DNA of 64,000 nucleotides from the NCBI RefSeq assembly GCF_025961315.1, contig NZ_JAOQNK010000001.1:3038001-3102000 (forward strand), in the 5' to 3' direction. This DNA is from Sphingobacterium kitahiroshimense. GTDB lineage: Bacteria; Bacteroidota; Bacteroidia; Sphingobacteriales; Sphingobacteriaceae. The notes below the pieces were generated by a model. It did not search any database. It had not been told where the DNA came from and saw only the letters and a list, made by a program, of their open reading frames with translations. Of the stretch, positions 48,065 to 56,833 are shown piece by piece. Both the position numbers and the translations under genes were made by a program. The stretch's first letter is position 1. The number at the start of each line of letters is the position of its first letter.

Positions 48065-48280
48065 ATGAAAAAGTTATCACTATCAATCGCTTTAGTCTTC
48101 ATGACAACATTAAACATCTTTGCACAAAGCGAAATTGATATGGCGACCGGACTAAGAAGTTCAGGTAAAATATACGTGGTTGTTTTGGTTATGCTCGTTT
48201 TGTTCTTAGGAATAGCTGGTTATTTGTTTATCCTGGATAGGAAAATAACAAGATTAGAAAAGAAACAAAATCAAAAATAA
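48065..48280 (+). CDS. CcmD-like small membrane protein
   Basis: 71 residues from the ATG at 48065. An earlier ATG at 48023 would overlap ccmC by 14 bases and place a leader before an obvious signal peptide (LSIALVFMTTLNIFAQ). The mature part has one membrane helix (YVVVLVMLVLFLGIAGYLF) and ends in a basic coiled tail, as in CcmD, which releases holo-CcmE from the CcmABC complex. Its position directly after ccmC supports the call. Confidence 0.8.
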   Translation: MKKLSLSIALVFMTTLNIFAQSEIDMATGLRSSGKIYVVVLVMLVLFLGIAGYLFILDRKITRLEKKQNQK

Positions 48281-48305
48281 TTTTACAATATCATCTTATA
48301 AAAGG

Positions 48306-48338
48306 CAATGCTATCATATCAAAAATGTGATGGCATTG
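48306..48338 (+). terminator. Imperfect hairpin after the ccm genes
   Basis: CAATGC and GCATTG pair, extended by ATCA/TGAT with one bulge on each side, around a loop of about 11 bases. The following T-run is short, so termination may be weak. Confidence 0.4.
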
Positions 48339-48407
48339 TTGGTTTTAATCAACCTAATTCGGAATTAAATAGTAATATTGTAGAGAACAACTTGTAACAA
48401 GGCATAC

Positions 48408-49391
48408 ATGATTATCAGTCAATTTAGGAAATTCACGCCCATTAATATCGTTCTTCTTATACTTATAGGATTTTTCTTATGCTTTGGCGTATTCATTCAT
48501 CTGCCCGAAAGCCTGACTCCTATCCTATTTGAGCCCGCACTTGGTAATTTACTCGGAAAGGACGGTATCAATACCTTATCACCGCAAATGAATGTGCTGG
48601 TGACATTAGGATTAACCATTATTCAAGCGACCATCCTAAATCGAATCATCGGTCATTTCAACTTGTTGGGTAAACCAAGTTTTCTTGTTGCATTGATGTA
48701 TTTGACTTTAGCCAGTTTGTTTTTACCATTTCTGGTTATATCACCTACCCTGATCTGTAATTTCATATCAGTATGGATGCTGAGCAAATTATTAAGTTTA
48801 TACCGGCAACAAGATATCAAGGCACTGATGTTTGACCTGGGCATGATCGTAGCTATCGGTAGCTTGATCTATTTCCCTTTCATCATCATGTTTCTATTAC
48901 TTTGGATCAGTCTCATCATTTTCAGACCATTCAACTGGAGAGAATGGATTTCACCGTTGTTGGGTTTTGCAACCATCTATTTTATCCTTGCGGTAATCTA
49001 CCTTTGGTTAGGGAGATTTAAGGATTTCTATAGCATCTGGCTACCGCTGACGAAAACATTTCCAACAACAGTAACGATGGAAATTCATGATTACTTTGTA
49101 CTTATACCCATCGTATTTAATTTGATACTTTTTCTCATCATTCTAAAAGATAATTTTTTTAAGAGCGTAGTACATATTCGAAAATCATTTCAGCTCTTAT
49201 TTTTCATGTTGTTATTAGCAGTTGGTTCCTTTTATTGGAACAAGCAAATAACCGAAACACACTTTCTACTATGTGCACCTCCATTGGCAATTTATATGGC
49301 TTATTATTTCACACATGCAAAGAAAAAATGGCTTTTTGAGAGTGTATATGCAATCATTATTTTAACAATACTGTATTTTCAGTTTTTCTAA
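48408..49391 (+). CDS. Polytopic inner membrane protein (DUF6427-like)
   Basis: 327 residues with about nine to ten hydrophobic segments covering almost the whole length. SFLVALMYLTLASLFLPFLV, then SPTLICNFISVWMLSKLL, IYFPFIIMFLLLWISLIIFR and PFNWREWISPLLGFATIYF resemble the DUF6427 family of Bacteroidota, which has no known function. No catalytic motif is visible. It lies between the cytochrome c genes and the envelope block and has its own promoter-sized gap upstream. Confidence 0.75.
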   Translation: MIISQFRKFTPINIVLLILIGFFLCFGVFIHLPESLTPILFEPALGNLLGKDGINTLSPQMNVLVTLGLTIIQATILNRIIGHFNLLGKPSFLVALMYLTLASLFLPFLVISPTLICNFISVWMLSKLLSLYRQQDIKALMFDLGMIVAIGSLIYFPFIIMFLLLWISLIIFRPFNWREWISPLLGFATIYFILAVIYLWLGRFKDFYSIWLPLTKTFPTTVTMEIHDYFVLIPIVFNLILFLIILKDNFFKSVVHIRKSFQLLFFMLLLAVGSFYWNKQITETHFLLCAPPLAIYMAYYFTHAKKKWLFESVYAIIILTILYFQFF

Positions 49392-49457
49392 AATTTTAGC
49401 TATCAGGAGTTTAACCTTTTTTAACAAAATCAACTCTACAAGGTCGCAAAAATTAAA

Positions 49458-49465
49458 TAGTTTTG
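49458..49465 (+). promoter_or_regulatory. Candidate -7 element for the envelope block
   Basis: TAGTTTTG fits TAnnTTTG about 150 bases before the start of the outer membrane protein gene. The long leader makes other start sites possible. Confidence 0.35.
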
Positions 49466-49615
49466 TATGCTGATAGGATCATCTTAAAATATAAATTTGA
49501 ACAGATTTTTAACCCGTTATACCGATCTTTTCGCATATTTTTAGAATCTTTGAAACACAAAACTTTAATATATTATTTATATAAAATAAAAGTTTCGCAA
49601 CTTTAATCTATAATC

Positions 49616-50938
49616 ATGCAGAAACGCTTTTTAAGCTCCATTACAAGTAAAGTACCTCAAGTGTTATTGACTTTAGGCTTATTATACAGCTCGTCAGCAG
49701 CATTTGCGCAGAAGTCGACGTCTGCATCACCTTATTCACAATTTGGCTTAGGTCAAATGCGTGAAGATCTACTACCTCAACATCGTGCGATGGGTGGCTT
49801 ATCCACGGGTGTCCGTTACTTCGGTTCAGTTTATAATACGAATCCTAGTAATCCAGCTTCATACTCTGCTGCCCAATTCAGTACTTTTGATGCCGGTCTA
49901 TATGGAAATTTCACCCAATTGAGTTCGAAAAATAAGTCAGATAATACGGCAGATTTTGCTTTCAGTCATATCACAATGACCTTCCCAATGAAAAAAGCGG
50001 GCGGTATCAGTATCGGTCTTTTACCATACTCAGATTTAGGTTACAACTCAAACAGTACACAAAAAATAGATACCGTTAATTACAGAAAAACATTTACCGG
50101 AGAAGGTGGGTTAACAAAAGCTTATTTCGGATACGGTGTTAATATCACGAAGAATTTCAGTGTCGGAGCTAATATTTCTTACCTATTTGGTACGTTAAAT
50201 GATTTTAGCCGACTTGAATTGCCCTTTAACTACGGTCTGAACGTACAACAACAAGATAAACGTGAAATCCAAGGCGTAAGCTTTGACTACGGAGCGCAGT
50301 ATTACAAAACGATCAATAAAGAATATTCTATAACAGTTGGTTATTCGGGATCATTGAATAATGCGATCCATGACCGCACAACATCATTTGTAACGCGTAC
50401 GCTACCCTCAAACAATAGTGACGACACAAACATCGCTTTGGATACAGTGAGTCAAACTGAGCGAACAAGAAGAGATTTAAACCTTCCATTAAAACATAAT
50501 GTAGGTATTACTTTTGCCAGAACAAACCGTTGGTTAGTAGGGGCAGAATTCAAATATGCAGACTGGTCGAAATTTCAGGTAAGAAAAAACGAAGAAAACT
50601 TAAAAACAAATTATGGATTTGCAATCGGTGGACAAATCACACCAGATCCAACTTCATTTAAATACACAAGCTTAATGGATTACCGTATCGGCTTCCGTTA
50701 TAACAGAACGCAATACTTTATCAACAAACAGGATATCAATGATATGGCTATTACCTTTGGTGTTGGCCTTCCATTAGCAAGAAATCCTTACAGTGGTGCA
50801 TTTTCCAAAATCAATATCTCTGCAGAACTGGGACAAATGGGAACCATGAACAATAGCTTGATCAGAGAGAGATACGTCAACTTGAATGTTGGTTTTACTT
50901 TAAATGACCGTTGGTTTAGAAGAAACTCCATTGATTAA
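49616..50938 (+). CDS. Outer membrane beta-barrel protein, FadL-like
   Basis: 440 residues with a signal peptide (YSSSAAFAQ, cleavage near 32). Early SPYSQFGLGQ and AMGGLSTGVRY, then NTNPSNPASYS, match the FadL/OmpP1-like barrels common in Bacteroidota. The rest alternates as amphipathic beta-strands. It probably carries hydrophobic compounds through the outer membrane, with the substrate unknown. The lptC gene begins 13 bases after its stop. Confidence 0.85.
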   Translation: MQKRFLSSITSKVPQVLLTLGLLYSSSAAFAQKSTSASPYSQFGLGQMREDLLPQHRAMGGLSTGVRYFGSVYNTNPSNPASYSAAQFSTFDAGLYGNFTQLSSKNKSDNTADFAFSHITMTFPMKKAGGISIGLLPYSDLGYNSNSTQKIDTVNYRKTFTGEGGLTKAYFGYGVNITKNFSVGANISYLFGTLNDFSRLELPFNYGLNVQQQDKREIQGVSFDYGAQYYKTINKEYSITVGYSGSLNNAIHDRTTSFVTRTLPSNNSDDTNIALDTVSQTERTRRDLNLPLKHNVGITFARTNRWLVGAEFKYADWSKFQVRKNEENLKTNYGFAIGGQITPDPTSFKYTSLMDYRIGFRYNRTQYFINKQDINDMAITFGVGLPLARNPYSGAFSKINISAELGQMGTMNNSLIRERYVNLNVGFTLNDRWFRRNSID

Positions 50939-50951
50939 TCAAGAGACTGAT

Positions 50952-51560
50952 ATGGCAACACATACAATTGCCTCAAAAAAGCATTATACATTGCCTCTAC
51001 TGCTCCTCATTGCAGTAGGGGCAATCTTCTTTACAGCTTGTGAACCCGATTTAAAAGAAGTAGATCGGATCGCTAATCTTAAAAAAGAAGAAGCCGTTGA
51101 TATCTCTCGTCACGTCGACGTCATCTATAGCGATTCAACGATCGTAAAAGCACGGATGACTGCTCCTGAAATGCGCATTAAACATGATAGTACGCAAGTG
51201 TATGAATTCCCTAAAGGTATCCAGATCATATTCTATGATAAAGATGTTAAAGAAACACAACGTATTATCTCGGATTATGCGATTCAGCATGAAGCGGCAA
51301 AAACAACAACTTTCAAAAAGAACGTTGTCGTAACGATGGCAGACGGGTCAATCATTAAAACAGATGAAATCATCTACGATGAAGGCAAAGAATCTTTCTA
51401 TAATAATATGCCTATAACGGCCTATTTCAAAGATAATAGAGGTAACCTGCAAGGATCTTCCTTTACTTCTGATAAGGATTTTAAAAAAATAAATATCCAA
51501 AATTCAACAGGTGTCATGCTCGTAAAAGACAATAGTATGTTCCCTTCATTTGGTCAATAA
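50952..51560 (+). CDS. lptC: LPS export periplasmic protein LptC
   Basis: 202 residues from the ATG at 50952. A TTG/ATG start further upstream would overlap the preceding gene and add residues before the signal. A lipoprotein-type signal (AVGAIFFTACEPD, Cys30) anchors it. The beta-jellyroll part has VIYSDSTIVKARMTAPEMR, VYEFPKGIQI, TTFKKNVVVTMADGSIIKT, the ladder fold that passes lipopolysaccharide from LptBFG to LptA. Position between the barrel protein and PpiD is the usual Bacteroidota order. Confidence 0.9.
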   Translation: MATHTIASKKHYTLPLLLLIAVGAIFFTACEPDLKEVDRIANLKKEEAVDISRHVDVIYSDSTIVKARMTAPEMRIKHDSTQVYEFPKGIQIIFYDKDVKETQRIISDYAIQHEAAKTTTFKKNVVVTMADGSIIKTDEIIYDEGKESFYNNMPITAYFKDNRGNLQGSSFTSDKDFKKINIQNSTGVMLVKDNSMFPSFGQ

Positions 51561-51720
51561 AATTTGCTCAAAACAAATTTGGATGAAATAAGTTTCCCTT
51601 AATCAGAAATAATTACTCTTTTTTTTATAAAAATTGTATCTTGCACCGCATTTAGGCATACTATTTCCTAAATAATGGTATTTTAAGTATTTAAACAATA
51701 ATAAACACAATAAACAGACT

Positions 51721-53826
51721 ATGGGATTAATGAGCTTTTTGCGCAACCGAGCTGGTTTCATTTTAACTGGAGCTATGGCTGTGGCAATTCTAGCATTTTT
51801 ATTAGGAGATGTTGTCAAATCTGGAACTCCGTTTTGGGCTAAAAACCAAAATCGCGTAGCAGAAATAAATGGAGAGAAAATCGATTTCCAAGAATTCAAC
51901 CAACAAGTTGATCAAACAGCAGAAATGTTTAAGCAACAAATGGGTGGTAACTTGACTCCTCAAATGAAATCATATGCTGTACAACAGGTATGGAATCAAT
52001 TGTTGCAAAAAGAAATCCTAAAAAGCGAAATTGAAAAAATCGGCTTAGAGGTTGGTAAGAATGAATTAAATGATTTAGTAACTGGTAATCGTCCTTCTAA
52101 TCAAATCGTTCAAGCTTTTACTGATCCACAGACAGGTCAATTTAATCGTAACCAATTGTTAACATTCATTTCACAATTAAACACTGCAGGTAATCCTCAG
52201 GCAGCACAACAGTGGGAAATGTTATTAGCAGCTGTAAAGGAAGAACGTTTGAACAATAAATACTCAAGCTTATTAAACAACAGTGTTTATGTTACATCTT
52301 TAGAAGCTAATGATGAATATCAACAACGCAATAAATTAGCAAATTTCAAATATGTATTATTGGATTATGCTGGCGTTAAGGATAGTGAAATTAAAATCAC
52401 GGATGCTGATTATCAAGCATATTACGATGAGCATAAAAACTCATTTAAAAATCAAGAAGAAACTCGCTCTATCGAGTATGTTGTTGTAGATGCACGTCCT
52501 ACTGCAAAAGATATCGATTATGCAAAAGAGACTATCAATAGATTGAAAACTGAATTAGCAGCTTCAACAAACGATTCTTTATTTGCATCGATCAACTCCG
52601 ACAATAAATACCCTTACACTTTTGTTAAAAAAGGTCAATTAAGTCCAGCATTGGATTCAGTACTTTTCAATGTTCCGGCTGGAACTATTGTTGGTCCTTA
52701 CGAATCTAACGGTCTATTTGAAATTGCTAAAGTAGCACAAACAACTGTTGGACCTGACTCCGTAAAAGCTAGTCACATTTTATTGAATGCAACTGCTGAA
52801 GGTGGTGTTCAGAAAGCATTAGCAAAAGCAGACTCAATCAAAGGTTTATTAGCGAAGGGAGAAAGCTTCTCTTCACTAGCTGTCCAATTCAGTACTGACC
52901 AAGGTAGTAAAGTAAATGGCGGCGAACTTGGAACATTCCCTCGTGGACAAATGGTTCCTGTTTTTGATAACGCTGTATTCAATGGAAAAACAGGTGATAT
53001 TAAAGTTGTGGAATCACAATTTGGTGTACATATCATCAAAATCGAGAATCAAATTGGTTCTGCAAAATATGTTAAAGCTGCGATCGTAGATAAAGCGATT
53101 ATCAGCGGTAAAGAAACATTAAACACGGCACATAGCAAAGCAAATGCTTTCTTGACTGCAGCTACAGCACAAAACTTTGCTCAAGAAGCTCAAAAATTAG
53201 GATTGAAAGCAACTACTGCAACTCGTGTTTTAGCAATGGATAATACATTAGACGGCAATGAAGCTCCAAGAGAATTGATCAAATGGGCATTCGAAGCTAA
53301 AAAAGATGATATTTCTGATCGTGTTTTTGAAACAGAACAATCGTATATATTAGCACGCCTTGTAGATGTACAACCTAAAGGTATCTTGCCTTTAGCAACT
53401 GTAAAAAAAGATATTGAGCCTGCTGTAAAAAATGCAGTTAAAGCAAAACTATTGGCAGAGAAAATGAATGCTGCCTTAAGCGGTGCTAGCTCTCTTGATC
53501 AGGTAGGACAGAAATTAGGTAAAACTCCAGTAGCAGTTGAAAATATCGTATTGGCAAATCCAGTTATCCCTGGAGTTTCTTTAGAAAACAAAGTGGTAGG
53601 TACTGTATTTGGTTTACAACCGAACAAACCATCTAAAGCAATTGAAGGTGCACAAGGTGTATACGCTGTTCAAGTGAATGGCTTTGTTAACCCTGCTGCG
53701 ATTCCTGATTTAAATGCTCAGAAAAAACAAATTTTAGCCGGAAAACTGCAACGTTCTTGGGCTTCAATTTTCAAAGCTTTACAAGATAAATCAGAAATCA
53801 CTGACAATCGCGTGAAATTCTTTTAA
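51721..53826 (+). CDS. Periplasmic peptidyl-prolyl isomerase PpiD (SurA N-domain and parvulin domain)
   Basis: This 701-residue folding factor is anchored by an N-terminal membrane helix (FILTGAMAVAILAFLLGDVV). A SurA-type chaperone domain follows (EINGEKIDFQEFNQQVDQ). The parvulin domain spans about 340-440 (VKASHILLNA, FSSLAVQFSTDQGSKVNGGE, QFGVHIIKIE). The long C-terminal part is a second, degenerate isomerase-like or chaperone region. It helps fold outer membrane proteins. High usage of preferred codons suggests strong expression. Its terminator is at 53848. Confidence 0.94.
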   Translation: MGLMSFLRNRAGFILTGAMAVAILAFLLGDVVKSGTPFWAKNQNRVAEINGEKIDFQEFNQQVDQTAEMFKQQMGGNLTPQMKSYAVQQVWNQLLQKEILKSEIEKIGLEVGKNELNDLVTGNRPSNQIVQAFTDPQTGQFNRNQLLTFISQLNTAGNPQAAQQWEMLLAAVKEERLNNKYSSLLNNSVYVTSLEANDEYQQRNKLANFKYVLLDYAGVKDSEIKITDADYQAYYDEHKNSFKNQEETRSIEYVVVDARPTAKDIDYAKETINRLKTELAASTNDSLFASINSDNKYPYTFVKKGQLSPALDSVLFNVPAGTIVGPYESNGLFEIAKVAQTTVGPDSVKASHILLNATAEGGVQKALAKADSIKGLLAKGESFSSLAVQFSTDQGSKVNGGELGTFPRGQMVPVFDNAVFNGKTGDIKVVESQFGVHIIKIENQIGSAKYVKAAIVDKAIISGKETLNTAHSKANAFLTAATAQNFAQEAQKLGLKATTATRVLAMDNTLDGNEAPRELIKWAFEAKKDDISDRVFETEQSYILARLVDVQPKGILPLATVKKDIEPAVKNAVKAKLLAEKMNAALSGASSLDQVGQKLGKTPVAVENIVLANPVIPGVSLENKVVGTVFGLQPNKPSKAIEGAQGVYAVQVNGFVNPAAIPDLNAQKKQILAGKLQRSWASIFKALQDKSEITDNRVKFF

Positions 53827-53838
53827 GATAATTTTAAT

Positions 53839-53846
53839 TAACTTTG
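53839..53846 (+). promoter_or_regulatory. Promoter -7 element next to the ppiD terminator
   Basis: TAACTTTG, identical to the element before msrC, ends one base before the terminator stem. Transcripts from it would carry most or all of the hairpin in their leader. Confidence 0.45.
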
Positions 53847-53847
53847 T

Positions 53848-53877
53848 AGCCGGACGAGTATATCGTCCGGCTTTTTT
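53848..53877 (+). terminator. Terminator after ppiD
   Basis: AGCCGGACGA pairs with TCGTCCGGCT around a GTATA loop and is followed by six T. It ends 10 bases before the next start codon. Confidence 0.9.
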
Positions 53878-53887
53878 ATTATTTGAT

Positions 53888-54400
53888 ATGGATATTCAAA
53901 CCGACATTGTAAATAAAGTTGCTCAGAGTGGTATTATCACTGTAGATCTTGCGAAGTTCAAGCCAACAGGTGAACTTGTTGAATATGATATTAAAGACAA
54001 TCTATTTCATGGCCTGATCTTGAAAGAGAAAGACTTTAGAGATTTTATAAAAACACATGACTGGTCAGCATATGCGGGCAAACATGTCGCAATTACATGT
54101 TCGACTGATGCTATTGTCCAGACATGGGCATATATGCTCTTAGCGACCAAATTAGAACCATTTGCAAAGACTGTTGTATTTGGAGATCTGGTTGAACTGG
54201 AACGTATACTATACGCCCAAACTATAGCCGAAATTGACATGTCTGAATATACAGATCAACGCGTAGTTGTAAAAGGATGTGGAGATATCAAAATTCCAGA
54301 ATCGGCTTTCGTTCAGTTCACTACTGCCTTGGCAAAAGTTGCGAAAAGTATCATGTATGGAGAACCTTGTTCTACCGTTCCTGTCTTTAAACGTAAATAG
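53888..54400 (+). CDS. DUF2480 family protein
   Basis: 170 residues, cytosolic, no signal or membrane segment. VNKVAQSGIITVDLAKFKPTG, DIKDNLFHGLILKEKDFR and RVVVKGCGDIKIPESAFVQ are the conserved parts of DUF2480, a family found across Bacteroidota with no known function. First gene of the run leading to terC, 42 bases before the DUF3108 gene. Confidence 0.88.
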   Translation: MDIQTDIVNKVAQSGIITVDLAKFKPTGELVEYDIKDNLFHGLILKEKDFRDFIKTHDWSAYAGKHVAITCSTDAIVQTWAYMLLATKLEPFAKTVVFGDLVELERILYAQTIAEIDMSEYTDQRVVVKGCGDIKIPESAFVQFTTALAKVAKSIMYGEPCSTVPVFKRK

Positions 54401-54420
54401 CGGTATTCGTAATTTCAAAA

Positions 54421-54428
54421 TATTTTTG
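54421..54428 (+). promoter_or_regulatory. Promoter -7 element of the DUF3108 gene
   Basis: TATTTTTG fits TAnnTTTG and ends 13 bases before the ATG at 54442, giving a very short leader. Confidence 0.45.
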
Positions 54429-54441
54429 TATTCTTACGTAT

Positions 54442-55227
54442 ATGAAAAAGCTAGTCTCGTTAATACTCTTAGTGCTCAGTTTCTGCGGTCAGATATTTGC
54501 TCAAGAACTTCCTCATTTGAAAGAATCCGCTTTTAAAGGCGGAGAAAAATTAGAGTACAAATTAAAGTATGGTTTTCTCTCTGCGGCAACTGGCCTATTG
54601 ACGGTAACAGATACTAAATCAGGTAGTGGGGCGCCTGCATTTCGGTTATATGCAACTGGGAAAACTGCCGGAGCATTTGCTTTATATACAGTAAAGAACG
54701 AATACAACTCCTATATAGATGGTAAGACTTATCTTCCTTATTATTACACTGAAAACATCCGAGAAGGAGGCTACAGAAGGAATGATAAGGTTACTTTCGA
54801 CCAAAAGACAAGATCAGTAAGCGGAAACAAAGGAGACTTTAAAAGTGTAGTATCTCAAACATTTGATTTACTATCAGCATACTATTTTGCGCGCAATTTG
54901 GACCTTTCGTCTGTCAAGCCAGGAGAGTCATTTAAATTGACTTATTTCTTAAACGACGAAATCGCCACATTAGGCATCAAATATATTGGTGTAGAAACCA
55001 TAAAAACAGATTTAGGATCATTAGAATGTCTTAAATTCAGTCCTGAAATAAAGCCAGGTCGAATTTTCAAGAAAAACAGTAAGTTATATCTTTGGGTAAC
55101 CAATGATGGGAATCGTATCCCAGTAAAAGCTAACGTAGACATTTTAATTGGTTCTGTGACATTAGAACTCTTAAAAGCCGAAGGCTTGAAACATAAACTC
55201 GGACAGCGTGCGAGTTATTCAAAATAA
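54442..55227 (+). CDS. DUF3108 domain-containing exported protein
   Basis: 261 residues with a signal peptide (LVLSFCGQIFAQ). The mature part is beta-rich with AFKGGEKLEYKLKYGFLSAA, PYYYTENIREGGYRR and KNSKLYLWVTNDGNRIPVKA, as in DUF3108 proteins, which form a periplasmic or outer-membrane-associated barrel-like sandwich. Function unknown. The DUF3109 gene follows after 9 bases, so they share a message. Confidence 0.88.
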   Translation: MKKLVSLILLVLSFCGQIFAQELPHLKESAFKGGEKLEYKLKYGFLSAATGLLTVTDTKSGSGAPAFRLYATGKTAGAFALYTVKNEYNSYIDGKTYLPYYYTENIREGGYRRNDKVTFDQKTRSVSGNKGDFKSVVSQTFDLLSAYYFARNLDLSSVKPGESFKLTYFLNDEIATLGIKYIGVETIKTDLGSLECLKFSPEIKPGRIFKKNSKLYLWVTNDGNRIPVKANVDILIGSVTLELLKAEGLKHKLGQRASYSK

Positions 55228-55236
55228 AAAAATATC

Positions 55237-55800
55237 ATGATAGAAGTAGGAAATGTATTAGTGCACGAAGATTTGATTAACAATGATTTCGTATGCAATC
55301 TTTCCAAATGCAAAGGCATTTGCTGTATAGAAGGAGATTCCGGCGCTCCATTAAAACAAAATGAGCTGGCCATACTTGCGGAGATATATCCAAAAGTAAA
55401 ACCTTACATGACAGCTAAGGGTATAGAAGCCATAGAAGATCAAGGCACACATGTGATTGATATGGACGGAGATTTAACAACCCCATGTGTCGATGGCAAT
55501 AAAGAATGTGCCTATGTTACCTGGGAAAATGGTATCACAAAATGTGCCATTGAAAAAGCATATGAGCTTGGAGATATCAACTGGAAAAAGCCAATTTCCT
55601 GTCACCTATACCCTATTCGCACGACAAATTATCCTGAATTTGATGTGCTTCATTACGACAGATGGCACATCTGCAAAGATGCATGTACTTTTGGAAAAGA
55701 ACTACAGGTTCCCGTATACAAGTTTCTAAAAGACCCGTTGATTCGGGAATATGGTGACGAATGGTACCAAAAATTAGAGAATGCGGTAGATTCATTATAA
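55237..55800 (+). CDS. DUF3109 family protein, cysteine-rich
   Basis: 187 residues, no signal peptide. Cysteines are arranged as NLSKCKGICCIEGDSGAP, DGNKECAYVT, TKCAIEKAY, ISCHLYPIR and HICKDACTFGK, resembling the CxxC-rich zinc or iron-sulfur sites of the YkgJ-type/DUF3109 group. The exact role is unknown. Co-transcribed with the DUF3108 gene and probably with the prenyl synthase. Confidence 0.9.
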   Translation: MIEVGNVLVHEDLINNDFVCNLSKCKGICCIEGDSGAPLKQNELAILAEIYPKVKPYMTAKGIEAIEDQGTHVIDMDGDLTTPCVDGNKECAYVTWENGITKCAIEKAYELGDINWKKPISCHLYPIRTTNYPEFDVLHYDRWHICKDACTFGKELQVPVYKFLKDPLIREYGDEWYQKLENAVDSL

Positions 55801-55858
55801 TCTATTGCTTATATTTATAGACATTTAAGGAGATTATAGTGGTTTTTAACCATCTTGC

Positions 55859-56830
55859 ATGCTGAAATTAAAAGAAATACAACGTCCCATCCTCAAGGAA
55901 TTGGCAACTTTTGAAACTGAATTTAAAGCTTCAATGAAAAGTTCAATCCCTCTATTAGATCGTATTACAGGATATATTGTGAAAACCAAAGGAAAACAGA
56001 TGCGTCCAATGTTTGTTTTCTTTTCGGCAGGCCTGTGCAACGGTATAAAAGAATCCACCTATCGTGGCGCTTCCTTAGTTGAGTTACTTCATACAGCGTC
56101 ATTGGTCCATGATGATGTTGTAGATAATGCAAATGAACGAAGAGGTTTCTTTTCTGTGAACGCACTCTGGAAAAATAAAGTATCCGTTCTAGTCGGAGAT
56201 TTTTTACTTTCCAAAGGATTGCTTCTCTCAGTAAAGCATCATGAATATGACTTACTGAAAATTGTTTCAGAGGCCGTTGAACAAATGAGTGAAGGTGAAT
56301 TATTACAGATTGAAAAAGCGCGGAAACTGGATATCGAAGAATCAATCTATTTTGAAGTCATCCGTCAGAAGACAGCTTCATTGATTGCTTCCTGTTGTGC
56401 TTGTGGAGCATCATCTTCGGGAGCCGATGCGGCGACCGTTCAGAAACTACATGCATTTGGCGAAAAAATCGGTATCGCTTTTCAGATAAAAGATGATTTA
56501 TTTGATTTTGGAGTCGACGATGTGGGCAAGCCACTCGGTAATGATATCAAAGAGAAAAAAATGACTCTACCACTGATATATGCATTGAGTCAAGCGGACA
56601 AATCAGAAAAAAGAAGAATCATCAATCTGGTAAAAAACCATAATGATGACAATAAAAAAGTAGCAGAAGTCATCGCGTTTGTAAGACAAAGTGGTGGATT
56701 GGAATATGCAACAGAAAAAATGTTGGATTACCAAAAAGATGCTTTTAAAATATTAGATGAATTTCCTGATAATGAATATAAAACAGGGTTACTACAACTT
56801 GTCAAATTTACAACTGAAAGAAAAAAATAG
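55859..56830 (+). CDS. Polyprenyl diphosphate synthase (all-trans)
   Basis: A 323-residue prenyl chain elongation enzyme that makes the isoprenoid side chain of menaquinone. The first Asp-rich motif is DDVVD at 85-89 within LVHDDVVDNANERRG, and the second is KDDLFD in FQIKDDLFDFGVDD. GKQMRPMFVFFSAG and GNDIKEKKMTLPLIYA are also conserved. Small residues five and four places before the first motif suggest a long product such as octaprenyl or heptaprenyl, but chain length cannot be fixed by eye. terC starts 3 bases after its stop. Confidence 0.92.
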   Translation: MLKLKEIQRPILKELATFETEFKASMKSSIPLLDRITGYIVKTKGKQMRPMFVFFSAGLCNGIKESTYRGASLVELLHTASLVHDDVVDNANERRGFFSVNALWKNKVSVLVGDFLLSKGLLLSVKHHEYDLLKIVSEAVEQMSEGELLQIEKARKLDIEESIYFEVIRQKTASLIASCCACGASSSGADAATVQKLHAFGEKIGIAFQIKDDLFDFGVDDVGKPLGNDIKEKKMTLPLIYALSQADKSEKRRIINLVKNHNDDNKKVAEVIAFVRQSGGLEYATEKMLDYQKDAFKILDEFPDNEYKTGLLQLVKFTTERKK

Positions 56831-56833
56831 AAA

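Noticed and set aside
55840..55852. TGGTTTTTAACCA inverted repeat just before the prenyl synthase start
   Set aside because: Only a 5-bp arm with a 3-base loop, too short for an RNA structure of note and expected by chance in this composition.
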